From contig NZ_JAOQJC010000001.1 in NCBI RefSeq assembly GCF_025567625.1, positions 186,001-250,000 on the forward strand: a DNA stretch of 64,000 bases, given 5' to 3'. Below, in pieces: positions 25,479 to 33,575 of this stretch. The position numbers were made by a program, and so were the translations under genes. The notes under the pieces are model-generated. The model saw only the letters and a program-made list of their open reading frames with translations. It was not told the origin of the DNA and searched no databases. Origin of the DNA: Paenibacillus sp. J5C2022. GTDB taxonomy: Bacteria > Bacillota > Bacilli > Paenibacillales > Paenibacillaceae. Within the stretch, counting starts at the first letter, position 1; each line of letters starts with the position of its first letter.

Positions 25479-25811
25479 ATGGCTTGGGTTTATGTCATAT
25501 TAGCAGGCATTATTGAAGTATTTTGGGTAATCGGATTGAAGAAAGCGTCCAGCCTCTTGGAGTGGGCAGCGGTTGCCGCAGCAATTGTCATTAGTTTTTT
25601 TCTTTTATTTAAAGCTTTTAAGTCATTGCCCGTCGGCACCGTATACGCTGTCTTTACCGGACTGGGAGCAGGCGGGATCGTCTTGTCGGAAATATTGTTT
25701 TTCGGTGAACCGTTCTCGATTGTGAAAATTGCTTTAATCGGGCTAATCTTTGTCGGTGTAATCGGGCTTAAGCGAATTTCAGGCGAGAAGACAGAGAAGG
25801 AGGCCGCATAA
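25479..25811 (+). CDS. SMR efflux subunit, YkkC-like
   Basis: 110 residues, four transmembrane helices. Carries the essential membrane Glu13 (GIIEVFW) and the SMR core SLPVGTVYAVFTGLGAGG. The sequence closely follows the YkkC half of the Bacillus YkkCD pair, including WVIGLKKAS and the SEILFFGEP stretch. Works as a proton-coupled exporter, probably as a heterodimer with the next gene product. YkkCD-type pairs export guanidinium or cationic drugs; which applies here cannot be told. One base separates the two genes. Confidence 0.92.
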   Translation: MAWVYVILAGIIEVFWVIGLKKASSLLEWAAVAAAIVISFFLLFKAFKSLPVGTVYAVFTGLGAGGIVLSEILFFGEPFSIVKIALIGLIFVGVIGLKRISGEKTEKEAA

Positions 25812-25812
25812 C

Positions 25813-26127
25813 ATGGCGTGGACATTTCTCATTATCGCAGGCATTTGCGAAGTGGCCGGCGTTATCTTTATGAAGCTCGCAACAGAAAAAAAAACCTGGG
25901 GCCCCAGACTACTATTGATAGCCAATTTTGCGGTCAGCTTCTACTTCTTGTCGTTGGCGATGAAGGATCTGCCCATGGGAACGGCTTACGCGATCTGGAC
26001 GGGGATCGGAACGGCGGGTAGCGCCCTGATCGGGATCGTCCTGTTCAAGGAATCCGCCGATTGGCGCAGATTGCTATTTTTAAGCTGCATTCTGTTCGGA
26101 GCGGTCGGACTGAAGCTATTAAGCTAA
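25813..26127 (+). CDS. SMR efflux subunit, YkkD-like
   Basis: 104 residues, four transmembrane helices, with Glu13 (GICEVAGVIFMK) and PMGTAYAIWTGIGTAGSALIGI, matching the YkkD half of a paired SMR exporter. Inserted in opposite topology to its partner in known pairs. Ribosome site GAAGGAGGCC lies within the end of the first subunit gene, so the two should be co-translated. A TetR-type operator, not a guanidine riboswitch, precedes this operon. Confidence 0.92.
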   Translation: MAWTFLIIAGICEVAGVIFMKLATEKKTWGPRLLLIANFAVSFYFLSLAMKDLPMGTAYAIWTGIGTAGSALIGIVLFKESADWRRLLFLSCILFGAVGLKLLS

Positions 26128-26221
26128 TGTGAGGCTAATCGAGAATTAATGATTGAAACTGTTATCTATTCCCAGTATGCTTGAGGAAGAGTCTTACAAT
26201 TCATATGGCGGGGGAATAGGG

Positions 26222-27523
26222 ATGGAAAGAGGCAAGGCAGTCAATTCACCGTGGATGTACGCATTCGGGATGCTGGCAATGATGATTCCGGTGCAGGCAT
26301 TCAGCACATTTTACACGTTTTTCTACACGGAGAAGTTAGGATTATCAATAGTGCTCTTCACGGCAGCGAGAACGGTGTATCTGATCTGGGATGCGGTCAA
26401 CCAGCCGTTGGCGGGCTATTATTCGGATCGCACCAATACGAGATTCGGTAGAAGAAAACCATGGCTTTATATTTCGGTTCCGCTATTCGTGCTTACTTAT
26501 TTTATGTTGTTTGCTGTACCGAACGGATTATCGGAGACGATGCTATTTCTATGGTTTCTGGTTGCTCTCATCTTGTTAGAGGCGGTCATGACCATCATCT
26601 GGGTCAACTATGGGGCATTGTTCCCGGAGCTGTACCGACAGGATAAAGTGCGCAAGAAGGCATCCGCCATTCAGCAAGGCTATCAAATTGTTGCCATTCT
26701 AATTGCTTCGGTGGCCGCCCCAATGCTGTACACGAATCTGGGCTTCGGAGCCATGGCACTCGTACTTGGAGCGGTATTCGTCGTCTTCATGCTGCTGTTC
26801 CTACGCTTCACTGAGGAGTCCGAAGAAGCGCGCCAGACGCCTCGTATCGGTATGAAGGAAGCATTCACCGCCACTTTGTCGAATAAGCCGTTCTGGATAT
26901 TCAATATTTCCAATTCATTCGCCCAGACGGTCAACGGCTTGCTCAGCTCCATGATACCCTTCTATGCGAAATACGTGCTGAAGGTGGATGAAGGATTGGT
27001 AACTGTGCTGCTGGCCTCTATATTCGTCTCGGTTATCCCGCTTGTTGGAGTATGGTACTGGATAATAAAACGGATGAAACCGGTGAAAGCGTGGCAGCTG
27101 TCGATATTGGCTTATGCCCTGTCTGTCATTCCGCTCTGGTTCGGCAGCAGCTTGGCGAGCGGAATTACAGCCGGGGTGATCGTCGGCTTCGGACTGGCGG
27201 GCTTCCTAGTTACGCCTCCGGTCGTGAACAGTCTCATTATCGATCTGGACTATGCCGCGACCGGACACAGACGGGAAGGCGTCTACACGGCAGTAAGCGG
27301 ATTCATCATCCGTTCCAGCGGGTTGATCGCCGCACTTGCATTCCTAATCGTCGGCGCCCTGTTAGGCTATAAGAGCGGAGACGAACCCGGCGATAATCCG
27401 GAGCTGACGTTCCGGGTGCTTATCTCCGGCGTACCGTTCGTCTTGCTCGCCATATCGTACACGCTAACGTTCTTCGTAAAGCTGAAGGGCGAGACGATCG
27501 ATACAAGCGAAGTACAACGATGA
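26222..27523 (+). CDS. MFS_2 (GPH-type) transporter
   Basis: 433 residues, about 12 transmembrane helices. Family motifs include YFFYTEKLGLS-type FYTFFYTEKLGL, WDAVNQPLAGYYSDRTNTRFGRRKPWL and the later VNSLIIDLDYAATGHRREGVYTAVSGF, which fit sodium- or proton-linked glycoside/hexuronide symporters of the MelB type. Substrate unknown. ATG 26222 is chosen because GGGGGAATAGGG lies just upstream; the frame extends to TTG 26153 without a good ribosome site. It follows the SMR genes by about 95 bases and may be read through from them. Confidence 0.88.
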   Translation: MERGKAVNSPWMYAFGMLAMMIPVQAFSTFYTFFYTEKLGLSIVLFTAARTVYLIWDAVNQPLAGYYSDRTNTRFGRRKPWLYISVPLFVLTYFMLFAVPNGLSETMLFLWFLVALILLEAVMTIIWVNYGALFPELYRQDKVRKKASAIQQGYQIVAILIASVAAPMLYTNLGFGAMALVLGAVFVVFMLLFLRFTEESEEARQTPRIGMKEAFTATLSNKPFWIFNISNSFAQTVNGLLSSMIPFYAKYVLKVDEGLVTVLLASIFVSVIPLVGVWYWIIKRMKPVKAWQLSILAYALSVIPLWFGSSLASGITAGVIVGFGLAGFLVTPPVVNSLIIDLDYAATGHRREGVYTAVSGFIIRSSGLIAALAFLIVGALLGYKSGDEPGDNPELTFRVLISGVPFVLLAISYTLTFFVKLKGETIDTSEVQR

Positions 27524-27547
27524 TGGGAGTCCGGAAGATATAGGATG

Positions 27548-27577
27548 GAAAGCCCGGAGCATGCTCCGGGCTTTCGT
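27548..27577. terminator. bidirectional terminator (28-bp perfect palindrome)
   Basis: GAAAGCCCGGAGCA followed immediately by its exact reverse complement (27548-27575). It separates the MFS_2 gene from the convergent copper-protein gene. Confidence 0.85.
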
Positions 27578-27593
27578 ATGTGCCGTGCAGCTG

Positions 27594-27956
27594 CTAGGCA
27601 GACATGGCCATAGCGGCGGCGCGGCATTCTCTGGCGCAATGCATACAGGTCTGTGCGCAATGGCGGGAAGCGGGATCGTTGAATTTCATGCATTCCGCAG
27701 CGCATGCTTCGCATACATGTGCGCACATCATGAGCATCGCTTTGGAGAACGGGCTGGAACGCGCGACGAAGCGCGCCGTCTTGGCGCATATGTCGGCACA
27801 GTCACGGAGCAGCTTGAGCTGATTCGATCTGCCATGCAGATTGCCCGACATTAATATGTGGGTGATCATATGCTCGCAGGTAACGGTACAATGATGAAGA
27901 ACACCTACGATTTGCGGCATTCCTGTCTGAGGGTCCCGATATGGCAAGTGGATCAT
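27594..27956 (-). CDS. Cys-rich four-helix-bundle copper-binding protein (DUF326-like)
   Basis: 120 residues with about 13 Cys, spaced as CxxxC and CxxC on predicted helices: CTVTCEH, CADICAKT, CAHVCEACAAEC, CAQTCMHCAREC. This is the layout of the Csp/DUF326 copper-storage family, which loads Cu(I) inside a four-helix bundle. No signal peptide, so probably cytosolic storage or buffering. Start: ATG 27956 abuts GGAGG, whereas TTG 27947 has nine-base spacing and is the better-placed start. It stands alone but fits the copper genes 5 kb upstream. Confidence 0.88.
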   Translation of the reverse strand: MIHLPYRDPQTGMPQIVGVLHHCTVTCEHMITHILMSGNLHGRSNQLKLLRDCADICAKTARFVARSSPFSKAMLMMCAHVCEACAAECMKFNDPASRHCAQTCMHCARECRAAAMAMSA

Positions 27957-28187
27957 CCTCCAATACTTGTTGTAGTCTGTGTGAATGCATCAGCTGCAAT
28001 AGTCTATGTGTGTGTGTACGCGGAGATCACGGTGTATGCCTAACCGATCATTTATAAATGACTTGAGAGATTGGTGACTTGCAAGCTGTCAGCGATGTGG
28101 TGCTATACTGATAGATAAGAGTGGGGAGCAGATTGAACGGTTCGGACAGGTATAGTCATATAGAAGAGGGAGAGGGGGAATGATGCG

Positions 28188-29090
28188 TTGACTTTACAGC
28201 AATTGAAGTATGTAATCGAAGTGGCCAATCGAGGGTCCATTAACGAAGCCGCGAAGCGGTTATTCATATCGCAGCCCAGCTTGTCCGGCGCTATCAAGGA
28301 TCTGGAAGTGGCGATGGGAGTCACCATATTCGAAAGGACGAACAAGGGGATATCGCTGACAAAGGAAGGCGTTGAATTTCTGGGTTACGCCAGACAGGTC
28401 GTGGAGCAAGCGGAGTTGCTGGAGGGACGCTACATGAACGCGAAGCCGTCCCCGCAGCACTTCTCTGTGTCGACACAACATTATGCGTTCGCGGTCAACG
28501 CTTTCGTCAGTCTGGTGCAGGAGCATGGCCACGAGGAATACGAGATGAGCCTGCGCGAGACGAAGACATATGAAATCATCGAGGATGTCAAGTCGATGCG
28601 AAGCGAGATCGGCATCCTGTATGTGAATGAGTTCAACGGAAAGGTGATCAACAAGCTGCTCAAGTCGGCCAACCTGCAGTTTACAAGCCTTTTTACGGCG
28701 AAACCCCACGTATTCATCAGCATTAATAATCCGCTGGCCAAGCAGAAGATGGTTACGATTGAGGAGCTGCAGGATTATCCTTATCTGTCCTTCGATCAAG
28801 GAGAATATAATTCCTTTCACTTCTCGGAGGAAATACTGAGTACGCTGTCGCGCAAAAAGAGCATTCTCGTCAACGATCGGGCGACGCTCTTCAACTTGCT
28901 GATCGGATTGAACGGCTACACGATCTCGACAGGGGTGCTCAGCTCCGATCTGAACGGCAACGAAATCATCCCTGTGCCGCTCGCTATTGAAGAGACGATA
29001 AACGTCGGCTGGATTGCCCAGCGAAATGCTTCGTTATCTATACTGGGAACAGCATATGTGGAAGCGTTAAAACGTGCCGTAGGGCAATGA
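28188..29090 (+). CDS. LysR-family transcriptional regulator
   Basis: 300 residues with a TTG start behind a G-rich ribosome site (GGGAGAGGGGG). N-terminal winged HTH (TLQQLKYVIEVANRGSINEAAKRLFISQPSLSGAIKDLE), then a periplasmic-binding-like effector domain with KPHVFISINNPLAKQKMV. It lies directly upstream of metE in the same direction with 113 bases between, containing repeated ATATAG elements, so control of methionine synthesis is a reasonable inference. Confidence 0.9.
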   Translation: MTLQQLKYVIEVANRGSINEAAKRLFISQPSLSGAIKDLEVAMGVTIFERTNKGISLTKEGVEFLGYARQVVEQAELLEGRYMNAKPSPQHFSVSTQHYAFAVNAFVSLVQEHGHEEYEMSLRETKTYEIIEDVKSMRSEIGILYVNEFNGKVINKLLKSANLQFTSLFTAKPHVFISINNPLAKQKMVTIEELQDYPYLSFDQGEYNSFHFSEEILSTLSRKKSILVNDRATLFNLLIGLNGYTISTGVLSSDLNGNEIIPVPLAIEETINVGWIAQRNASLSILGTAYVEALKRAVGQ

Positions 29091-29099
29091 AAAGTGATT

Positions 29100-29151
29100 G
29101 ATATAGATTTTAGCTATAACTGGATATAGATTATTGCAGTTACCCTATATC
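29100..29151 (+). promoter_or_regulatory. repeated ATATAG elements before metE
   Basis: GATATAG occurs at 29100-29106 and 29123-29129, and its inverse CTATATC at 29145-29151; the latter two form a 7-bp inverted repeat with a 15-base spacer. A likely LysR-type binding region. No S-box or T-box fold is seen upstream of metE. Confidence 0.45.
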
Positions 29152-29203
29152 TATCATTCCATGCTATCTTTCTTGTAACAATTTGTATTGGAGTGTGGCA
29201 AGG

Positions 29204-31492
29204 ATGGCAAAGAGCAGTGTATTGGGGTATCCGCGAATTGGCGAGAATCGGGAATGGAAGAAGGCGCTTGAAGCATTCTGGGCCGGCAAGCTGGAGGAAG
29301 AGGCGTTCGAGGCTGAATTGCAAGAGCTTCGGCTGAAGCATTGGCGCAAGCAGCAAGAAGAAGGCGTTGATTATATACCGGTTAACGACTTCAGTTATTA
29401 CGATCAGGTGCTGGATACGGCCGCCATGTTCGGAATTGTGCCGAAGCGCTTCGCTTATTCCGGTGGCCCAGTTCCTCTATCGCTCTATTACGGCATGGCG
29501 CGCGGGACGAAGGATGCAACAGCATGCGAGATGACGAAATGGTTCAATACGAACTATCATTATATCGTGCCTGAACTGGATGGCGCATCGCCGGCGCTGA
29601 CGGAGAACAAGCCGTTGATTGCCTATCGGGAAGCGAAAGAGAAGCTGGGAATCGAAGGACGGCCGGTCATCATTGGGCCGCTTACATTCCTGAAGCTGTC
29701 CAAGGGTTATAAGGAAGAGGAATTCGATCTCTGGCTCGAAAAGCTGATACCGCTGTATGTGCAAGTGCTGCAGGAGCTGGAGCAGGAAGGCGCGGCATGG
29801 GTGCAAGTGGATGAGCCGGTGCTGGCAACGAGCGTTAGCCGAACAGATATTGAGCGGTTGAACAACATATACAGCGTCTTCGCCTCTGAAGCACCTGGAC
29901 TGAAAATTATGCTGCAAACCTACTTCGAGTCGGTTGAAGCGTACAGCGAAATCGTACAGCTGCCTGTACAAGGTATTGGGCTTGACTTCGTACATGGACG
30001 CGAAGGGAATCTGGCGGAGCTGAAGCGATACGGCTTCCCGATCGATAAGGTGCTGGGTGCGGGAGTCGTAGATGGACGCGGCATATGGAAGGCTTCGCTG
30101 CGTGAAAAGCTGGAATTGCTTAGCGAGCTGACTACGGTAGTTCCATCGGGCCGTCTTGTCGTACAATCCTCCTGCAGTCTGCTCCACGTGCCGGTGACGG
30201 TAGGCAAGGAAGAGAAGCTGCAGCCGGAACTGCGCGGTGCGCTTGCATTCGCGGACGAGAAGCTGAGCGAGCTGGTGCTGCTGACGAGAGCGCTGCAAGC
30301 CGGCGAGACGGCGATTGCGGAGCAGCTTCGCAGCAATGAGCAAGAGCTGGCGGCGCTTCAGCAGTCGGCGGCGCGCAATCGTACGGATATTCAGCAGGCT
30401 GTAGCCGCCGTCAGCGCTCAGGAGCCGAAGCGCAGCAAGCCGTTCGCGGAGCGGCATATCGCACAGCGGAACAAGTGGCGGCTGCCGCTGCTTCCAACGA
30501 CGACGATTGGCAGCTTCCCGCAATCGGCGGAAGTGCGGAAGGCACGTCAGCTGTGGCGCAAGGGAGAATGGAGCAACGTACAATATGAAGCATTTATCCG
30601 TGAGCAGATCGATATCTGGATCGGGCTGCAGGAAGAAATCGGCCTGGATGTGCTCGTACACGGGGAATTTGAACGGACCGATATGGTGGAATTCTTCGGT
30701 GAGAAGCTGGACGGATTCGCGTTCACGCAATTCGGATGGGTGCAGTCATACGGTTCGCGTTGCGTGAAGCCGCCGATCATCTACGGTGATGTGGCCTTCG
30801 CGGAAGCGATGACGGTCGAGGAGTCGAAGTATGCGCAGTCCAAGACAATGCGTCCCGTGAAAGGCATGTTGACGGGGCCGATTACGATCATGAACTGGTC
30901 ATTCGTGCGAGATGATATTTCCCGAGAAGGGATCGCTTATCAGCTGGCCTATGCATTGCGTCAAGAAGTAGAAGCGCTGGAAGCTGCGGGCATCGGCATG
31001 ATTCAGGTGGATGAACCGGCTGTTCGCGAAGGCTTGCCGCTGAAGGAGAAGGATCAAGCGGACTATCTGGCATGGTCCGTGAAGGCGTTCCGCATGACGA
31101 CTTGCTCAGTGCAAGAAGAGACGCAAATTCATACGCATATGTGCTATTGCGAATTCCACGACATGATCGATTCCATCGAAGCGATGGATGCGGACGTTAT
31201 CTCCATCGAGACTTCGCGAAGCCATGGCGAGCTGATTCACAGCTTTGAAGAAAATACTTACAAGCTGGGCATCGGCCTTGGCGTCTATGATATCCATAGC
31301 CCGCGTGTTCCGCGCGTAGAAGAAATGACGAATATGATCGATCGTGCGCTCCGCGTGCTGGAGCCCGGCTTGTTCTGGATCAATCCGGACTGCGGCTTGA
31401 AGACGAGAGGACGGGAAGAGACGGTGGCGGCGCTTCGCAATATGGTGGAGGCAACGCAACTGGCAAGAGAGCAGCTTGCGATAGAAGTATAA
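29204..31492 (+). CDS. metE: cobalamin-independent methionine synthase
   Basis: 762 residues, the normal MetE length. It transfers the methyl group of 5-methyltetrahydrofolate (polyglutamate) to homocysteine. N-terminal barrel begins LGYPRIGENREWKKALEAFW; the catalytic C-terminal barrel has TTTIGSFPQSAEVRKAR, VLVHGEFERTDMVEFF, and the zinc ligands in HTHMCYCEFHD and NPDCGLKTRG. Start ATG 29204 is behind AAGG and GGAGTG; TTG 29183 is in frame but the homologous start is at 29204. Single gene with its own terminator. Confidence 0.96.
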   Translation: MAKSSVLGYPRIGENREWKKALEAFWAGKLEEEAFEAELQELRLKHWRKQQEEGVDYIPVNDFSYYDQVLDTAAMFGIVPKRFAYSGGPVPLSLYYGMARGTKDATACEMTKWFNTNYHYIVPELDGASPALTENKPLIAYREAKEKLGIEGRPVIIGPLTFLKLSKGYKEEEFDLWLEKLIPLYVQVLQELEQEGAAWVQVDEPVLATSVSRTDIERLNNIYSVFASEAPGLKIMLQTYFESVEAYSEIVQLPVQGIGLDFVHGREGNLAELKRYGFPIDKVLGAGVVDGRGIWKASLREKLELLSELTTVVPSGRLVVQSSCSLLHVPVTVGKEEKLQPELRGALAFADEKLSELVLLTRALQAGETAIAEQLRSNEQELAALQQSAARNRTDIQQAVAAVSAQEPKRSKPFAERHIAQRNKWRLPLLPTTTIGSFPQSAEVRKARQLWRKGEWSNVQYEAFIREQIDIWIGLQEEIGLDVLVHGEFERTDMVEFFGEKLDGFAFTQFGWVQSYGSRCVKPPIIYGDVAFAEAMTVEESKYAQSKTMRPVKGMLTGPITIMNWSFVRDDISREGIAYQLAYALRQEVEALEAAGIGMIQVDEPAVREGLPLKEKDQADYLAWSVKAFRMTTCSVQEETQIHTHMCYCEFHDMIDSIEAMDADVISIETSRSHGELIHSFEENTYKLGIGLGVYDIHSPRVPRVEEMTNMIDRALRVLEPGLFWINPDCGLKTRGREETVAALRNMVEATQLAREQLAIEV

Positions 31493-31518
31493 GATGTAGT
31501 GGGAAATCCCTTTTGATA

Positions 31519-31575
31519 AGAGCGGTTATGCCGGCAGATTCGCATTGGACATGCCTGGACTAACCGCTCTTTTTG
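31519..31575 (+). terminator. metE terminator
   Basis: AGAGCGGTTA (31519-31528) pairs with TAACCGCTCT (31561-31570) followed by TTTTT; inner TGCCGGCA / TGCC arms strengthen it. Confidence 0.8.
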
Positions 31576-31591
31576 CTGTGCGAGGGGTGAA

Positions 31592-32284
31592 TTAATAGAG
31601 AAAAGGCACGAATGTCTTCGTCCGCTTCCGGTATTGCTCGAAGGGCTCGCCGTATTTCTGTGCCAGATGCTTGTCGAGCATGGGGATATTGAAGAAGGCG
31701 AAGAAGCAGAACAGCCATAGCGGAATGAGCAATGCCCAGCCGTTCCAGGCGACTAGCGCCATAGCCAGCACCCACAATACGTCGCCGAAATAGTTAATAT
31801 GCATGGAGTAGCGGAAGTACCCGCCCGTATACAGCTTGCCCCTGTTGGCAGGATCTTGCTTCCAGACGTGACGAAGCCATTCGGCATGTGAATTGAAGAG
31901 CGAACCGATGATGAAAAGGATGGCAAATCCGATATCCCAGCCGCCCAGCGGCTTGTCATGCATTAAACTCAGTACGGGAATGACGACGTAATAAAGCGAG
32001 AAAGCGGCAGGTACTGTTAATGCTTCTTGCCAAGGCATCGGCCTTCTCAATAAATAAAACATTGTAAATTTCATACGTACGAAAACGATGACAATCATAA
32101 TAAAAAGCAACGTATTTCGTCCAGGGTTTCCGCTTGTCAGCTTCCAATGGAACAAATTATTCAACACTTCATGCCCGTCAAAAAACAATAGCCAGGCGGC
32201 AATCGCCATAATGATCAATTCCAGCGTCATGAGAGTGAGTCGTGGATACCAATAGCTGTTATGTTGACTATACAATGTTTTCAT
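31592..32284 (-). CDS. DUF1295/isoprenylcysteine-methyltransferase-like membrane protein
   Basis: 230 residues with about six transmembrane helices. The C-terminal half carries GKLYTGGYFRYSMHINYFGDVLWV and KYGEPFEQYRKRTKTFVPFLY, characteristic of the DUF1295/steroid-reductase/ICMT superfamily, in which this region binds the cofactor (SAM or NADPH). Substrate unknown. Start at 32284 behind GGAGGTG. It is divergent from a TetR gene and an 8-bp inverted repeat lies in its leader, so it is the likely target of that repressor. Confidence 0.8.
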   Translation of the reverse strand: MKTLYSQHNSYWYPRLTLMTLELIIMAIAAWLLFFDGHEVLNNLFHWKLTSGNPGRNTLLFIMIVIVFVRMKFTMFYLLRRPMPWQEALTVPAAFSLYYVVIPVLSLMHDKPLGGWDIGFAILFIIGSLFNSHAEWLRHVWKQDPANRGKLYTGGYFRYSMHINYFGDVLWVLAMALVAWNGWALLIPLWLFCFFAFFNIPMLDKHLAQKYGEPFEQYRKRTKTFVPFLY

Positions 32285-32424
32285 GATGCACCTCCGAATA
32301 GTTTTGAAATATATATAAAACATATTTCATAATTAAAGTATGACGCAGTGAATTTGACTTGTCAATAACTTTTGAAATTTGACACGGATATATTTTAAAA
32401 TTATAGTGGAGATGAGGTGAGGAC
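32285..32424. promoter_or_regulatory. divergent promoters with a probable TetR operator
   Basis: Rightward: TTGACA (32379-32384), 17 bases, TATAGT (32402-32407). Leftward (minus strand): TTGACA, 17 bases, CATACT over about 32337-32365. TGAAATAT (32305-32312) and ATATTTCA (32322-32329) form an 8-bp inverted repeat in the leader of the leftward gene; TTTTGAAAT recurs near 32370-32378 beside the rightward -35. Confidence 0.65.
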
Positions 32425-33024
32425 ATGGATGGATTCAAGCGAAGAACGGAGCATAAAAAGCAACAAATATTAAAGGTTGCACAGGCTAAGCTGCAACAGG
32501 GCAGCTATCAAACCGCAACGATTAAAGAGATCGCCAGCGATGCCGGAGTATCTCAAGTGTCGATATACAATTATTTCGGAAGCAAAGACGAGCTGCTATA
32601 CGAGGCGATATCTGTCATGATGGAGGAACAATTGAAGCAGTATGAGGGATTGTTGGAGCAGCAATTGCCTTATCCCAAGCTTATGTATGCCGTAATGAAC
32701 GAAGAATCAAAATTTATTAAGGTCATTAATGATTGTTTGAAGCAGGCTTCGGATGCAGGGGAGATACAAGAAAGAGTGTATGGATTTCTGGAGGAGCGAT
32801 TTATTCCATTTCTGATGAAGCTGATCAATCGCGGTGGGGAAGAAGGGTATATGGCTGCGGACTTGAAGCAAGACGAGCTTCTTTTTTATTTCAGCATGTA
32901 TCAGCAGGCGATGAGCTCATTTTACGAGACGGAACGGTCCAACCGCGTGATGCTTTCGGAGGAACGTTTCATCCAGTTTTTCTTCAGTGGTCTATTGGGA
33001 GAAGGCTTTATAGAAAAGAGGTAA
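32425..33024 (+). CDS. TetR-family transcriptional regulator
   Basis: 199 residues. HTH at ~20-50 (QTATIKEIASDAGVSQVSIYNYFGSKDELLYEA) followed by a helical C-terminal ligand domain. Divergent from the DUF1295-like membrane protein with shared TTTTGAAAT-type sites between them, so it probably represses both. Ribosome site GAGGTGAGG before ATG 32425. The stop codon lies in the 5' arm of its terminator. Confidence 0.9.
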   Translation: MDGFKRRTEHKKQQILKVAQAKLQQGSYQTATIKEIASDAGVSQVSIYNYFGSKDELLYEAISVMMEEQLKQYEGLLEQQLPYPKLMYAVMNEESKFIKVINDCLKQASDAGEIQERVYGFLEERFIPFLMKLINRGGEEGYMAADLKQDELLFYFSMYQQAMSSFYETERSNRVMLSEERFIQFFFSGLLGEGFIEKR

Positions 33025-33064
33025 TTTCAGTATCGATTCATCGTACCGGAATTACCTCTTTTCT
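33014..33064. terminator. terminator between tetR and the convergent ybjQ-like gene
   Basis: AAAAGAGGTAATT (33014-33026) and AATTACCTCTTTT (33050-33062), a perfect 13-bp stem with A/T tails, usable in both directions. Confidence 0.85.
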
Positions 33065-33070
33065 TCTTGT

Positions 33071-33382
33071 TTAGATGCTAACAGCCGTTCCGCTTACTGC
33101 GACCATGAGCATGCCTTCGCGGATCACTTCGTAGTCGATGTCGACGCCAATTATCGCATTGGCCCCCATATGAGCAGCTTTTTGCTGCATTTCATGCATC
33201 GCGGCATCTCTTGCTTCTTGAAGCTTGCCTTCGTACGCTCCGGAACGTCCGCCCACAATATCGGTAATGGAGGCAAGAAAGTCTTTTACGACATTCGCCC
33301 CCATTATGACTTCGCCAGTTGTAATGCCAAGGTATCGCTTGACGGGATGTCCTTCAATTGCGGGAGTTGTGGTTATAATCAT
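33071..33382 (-). CDS. YbjQ/UPF0145 family protein
   Basis: 103 residues. Family hallmarks: [34 protein letters not shown], the [20 protein letters not shown] helix, and [14 protein letters not shown]. These are small oligomeric cytosolic proteins of unknown function, sometimes labelled heavy-metal-binding without firm evidence. Ribosome site GGAGGAAT. Single gene, convergent with tetR. Confidence 0.9.
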   Translation of the reverse strand: MIITTTPAIEGHPVKRYLGITTGEVIMGANVVKDFLASITDIVGGRSGAYEGKLQEARDAAMHEMQQKAAHMGANAIIGVDIDYEVIREGMLMVAVSGTAVSI

Positions 33383-33488
33383 GCCGATTCCTCCTGTATG
33401 TTTATTTCCTCTCCTTACTACGTGTAGTTTTAGCTGAAGTTTCCAATTATACTCCTAGCATGGCCGTGATTTTCAAGGGGCAACCTGC

Positions 33489-33526
33489 TATAATAAATTG
33501 CATGAAATCTATATTTCACGCAATTT
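33489..33526 (+). promoter_or_regulatory. TATAAT box with a 32-bp near-palindrome before the recombinase gene
   Basis: TATAAT at 33489-33494 runs into a dyad: AAATTGC-A-TGAAAT (33495-33508) and ATTTCA-C-GCAATTT (33513-33526), one mismatch in 14-base arms. It could be an autoregulatory operator at the start point, or a tyrosine-recombinase core site (13-base arms around a 6-base centre). Confidence 0.5.
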
Positions 33527-33575
33527 AGTTTCTAAGATGATTTTCCGATAGAGATGATAGGGATGTGCGATAGAA

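Noticed and set aside
29091..29203. SAM riboswitch before metE
   Set aside because: Gap too short and no S-box motifs or terminator.
29477..30730. Open frame of 417 codons opposite metE
   Set aside because: It is antisense to a well-conserved MetE; the Arg/Leu/Gln-rich product has no domain.
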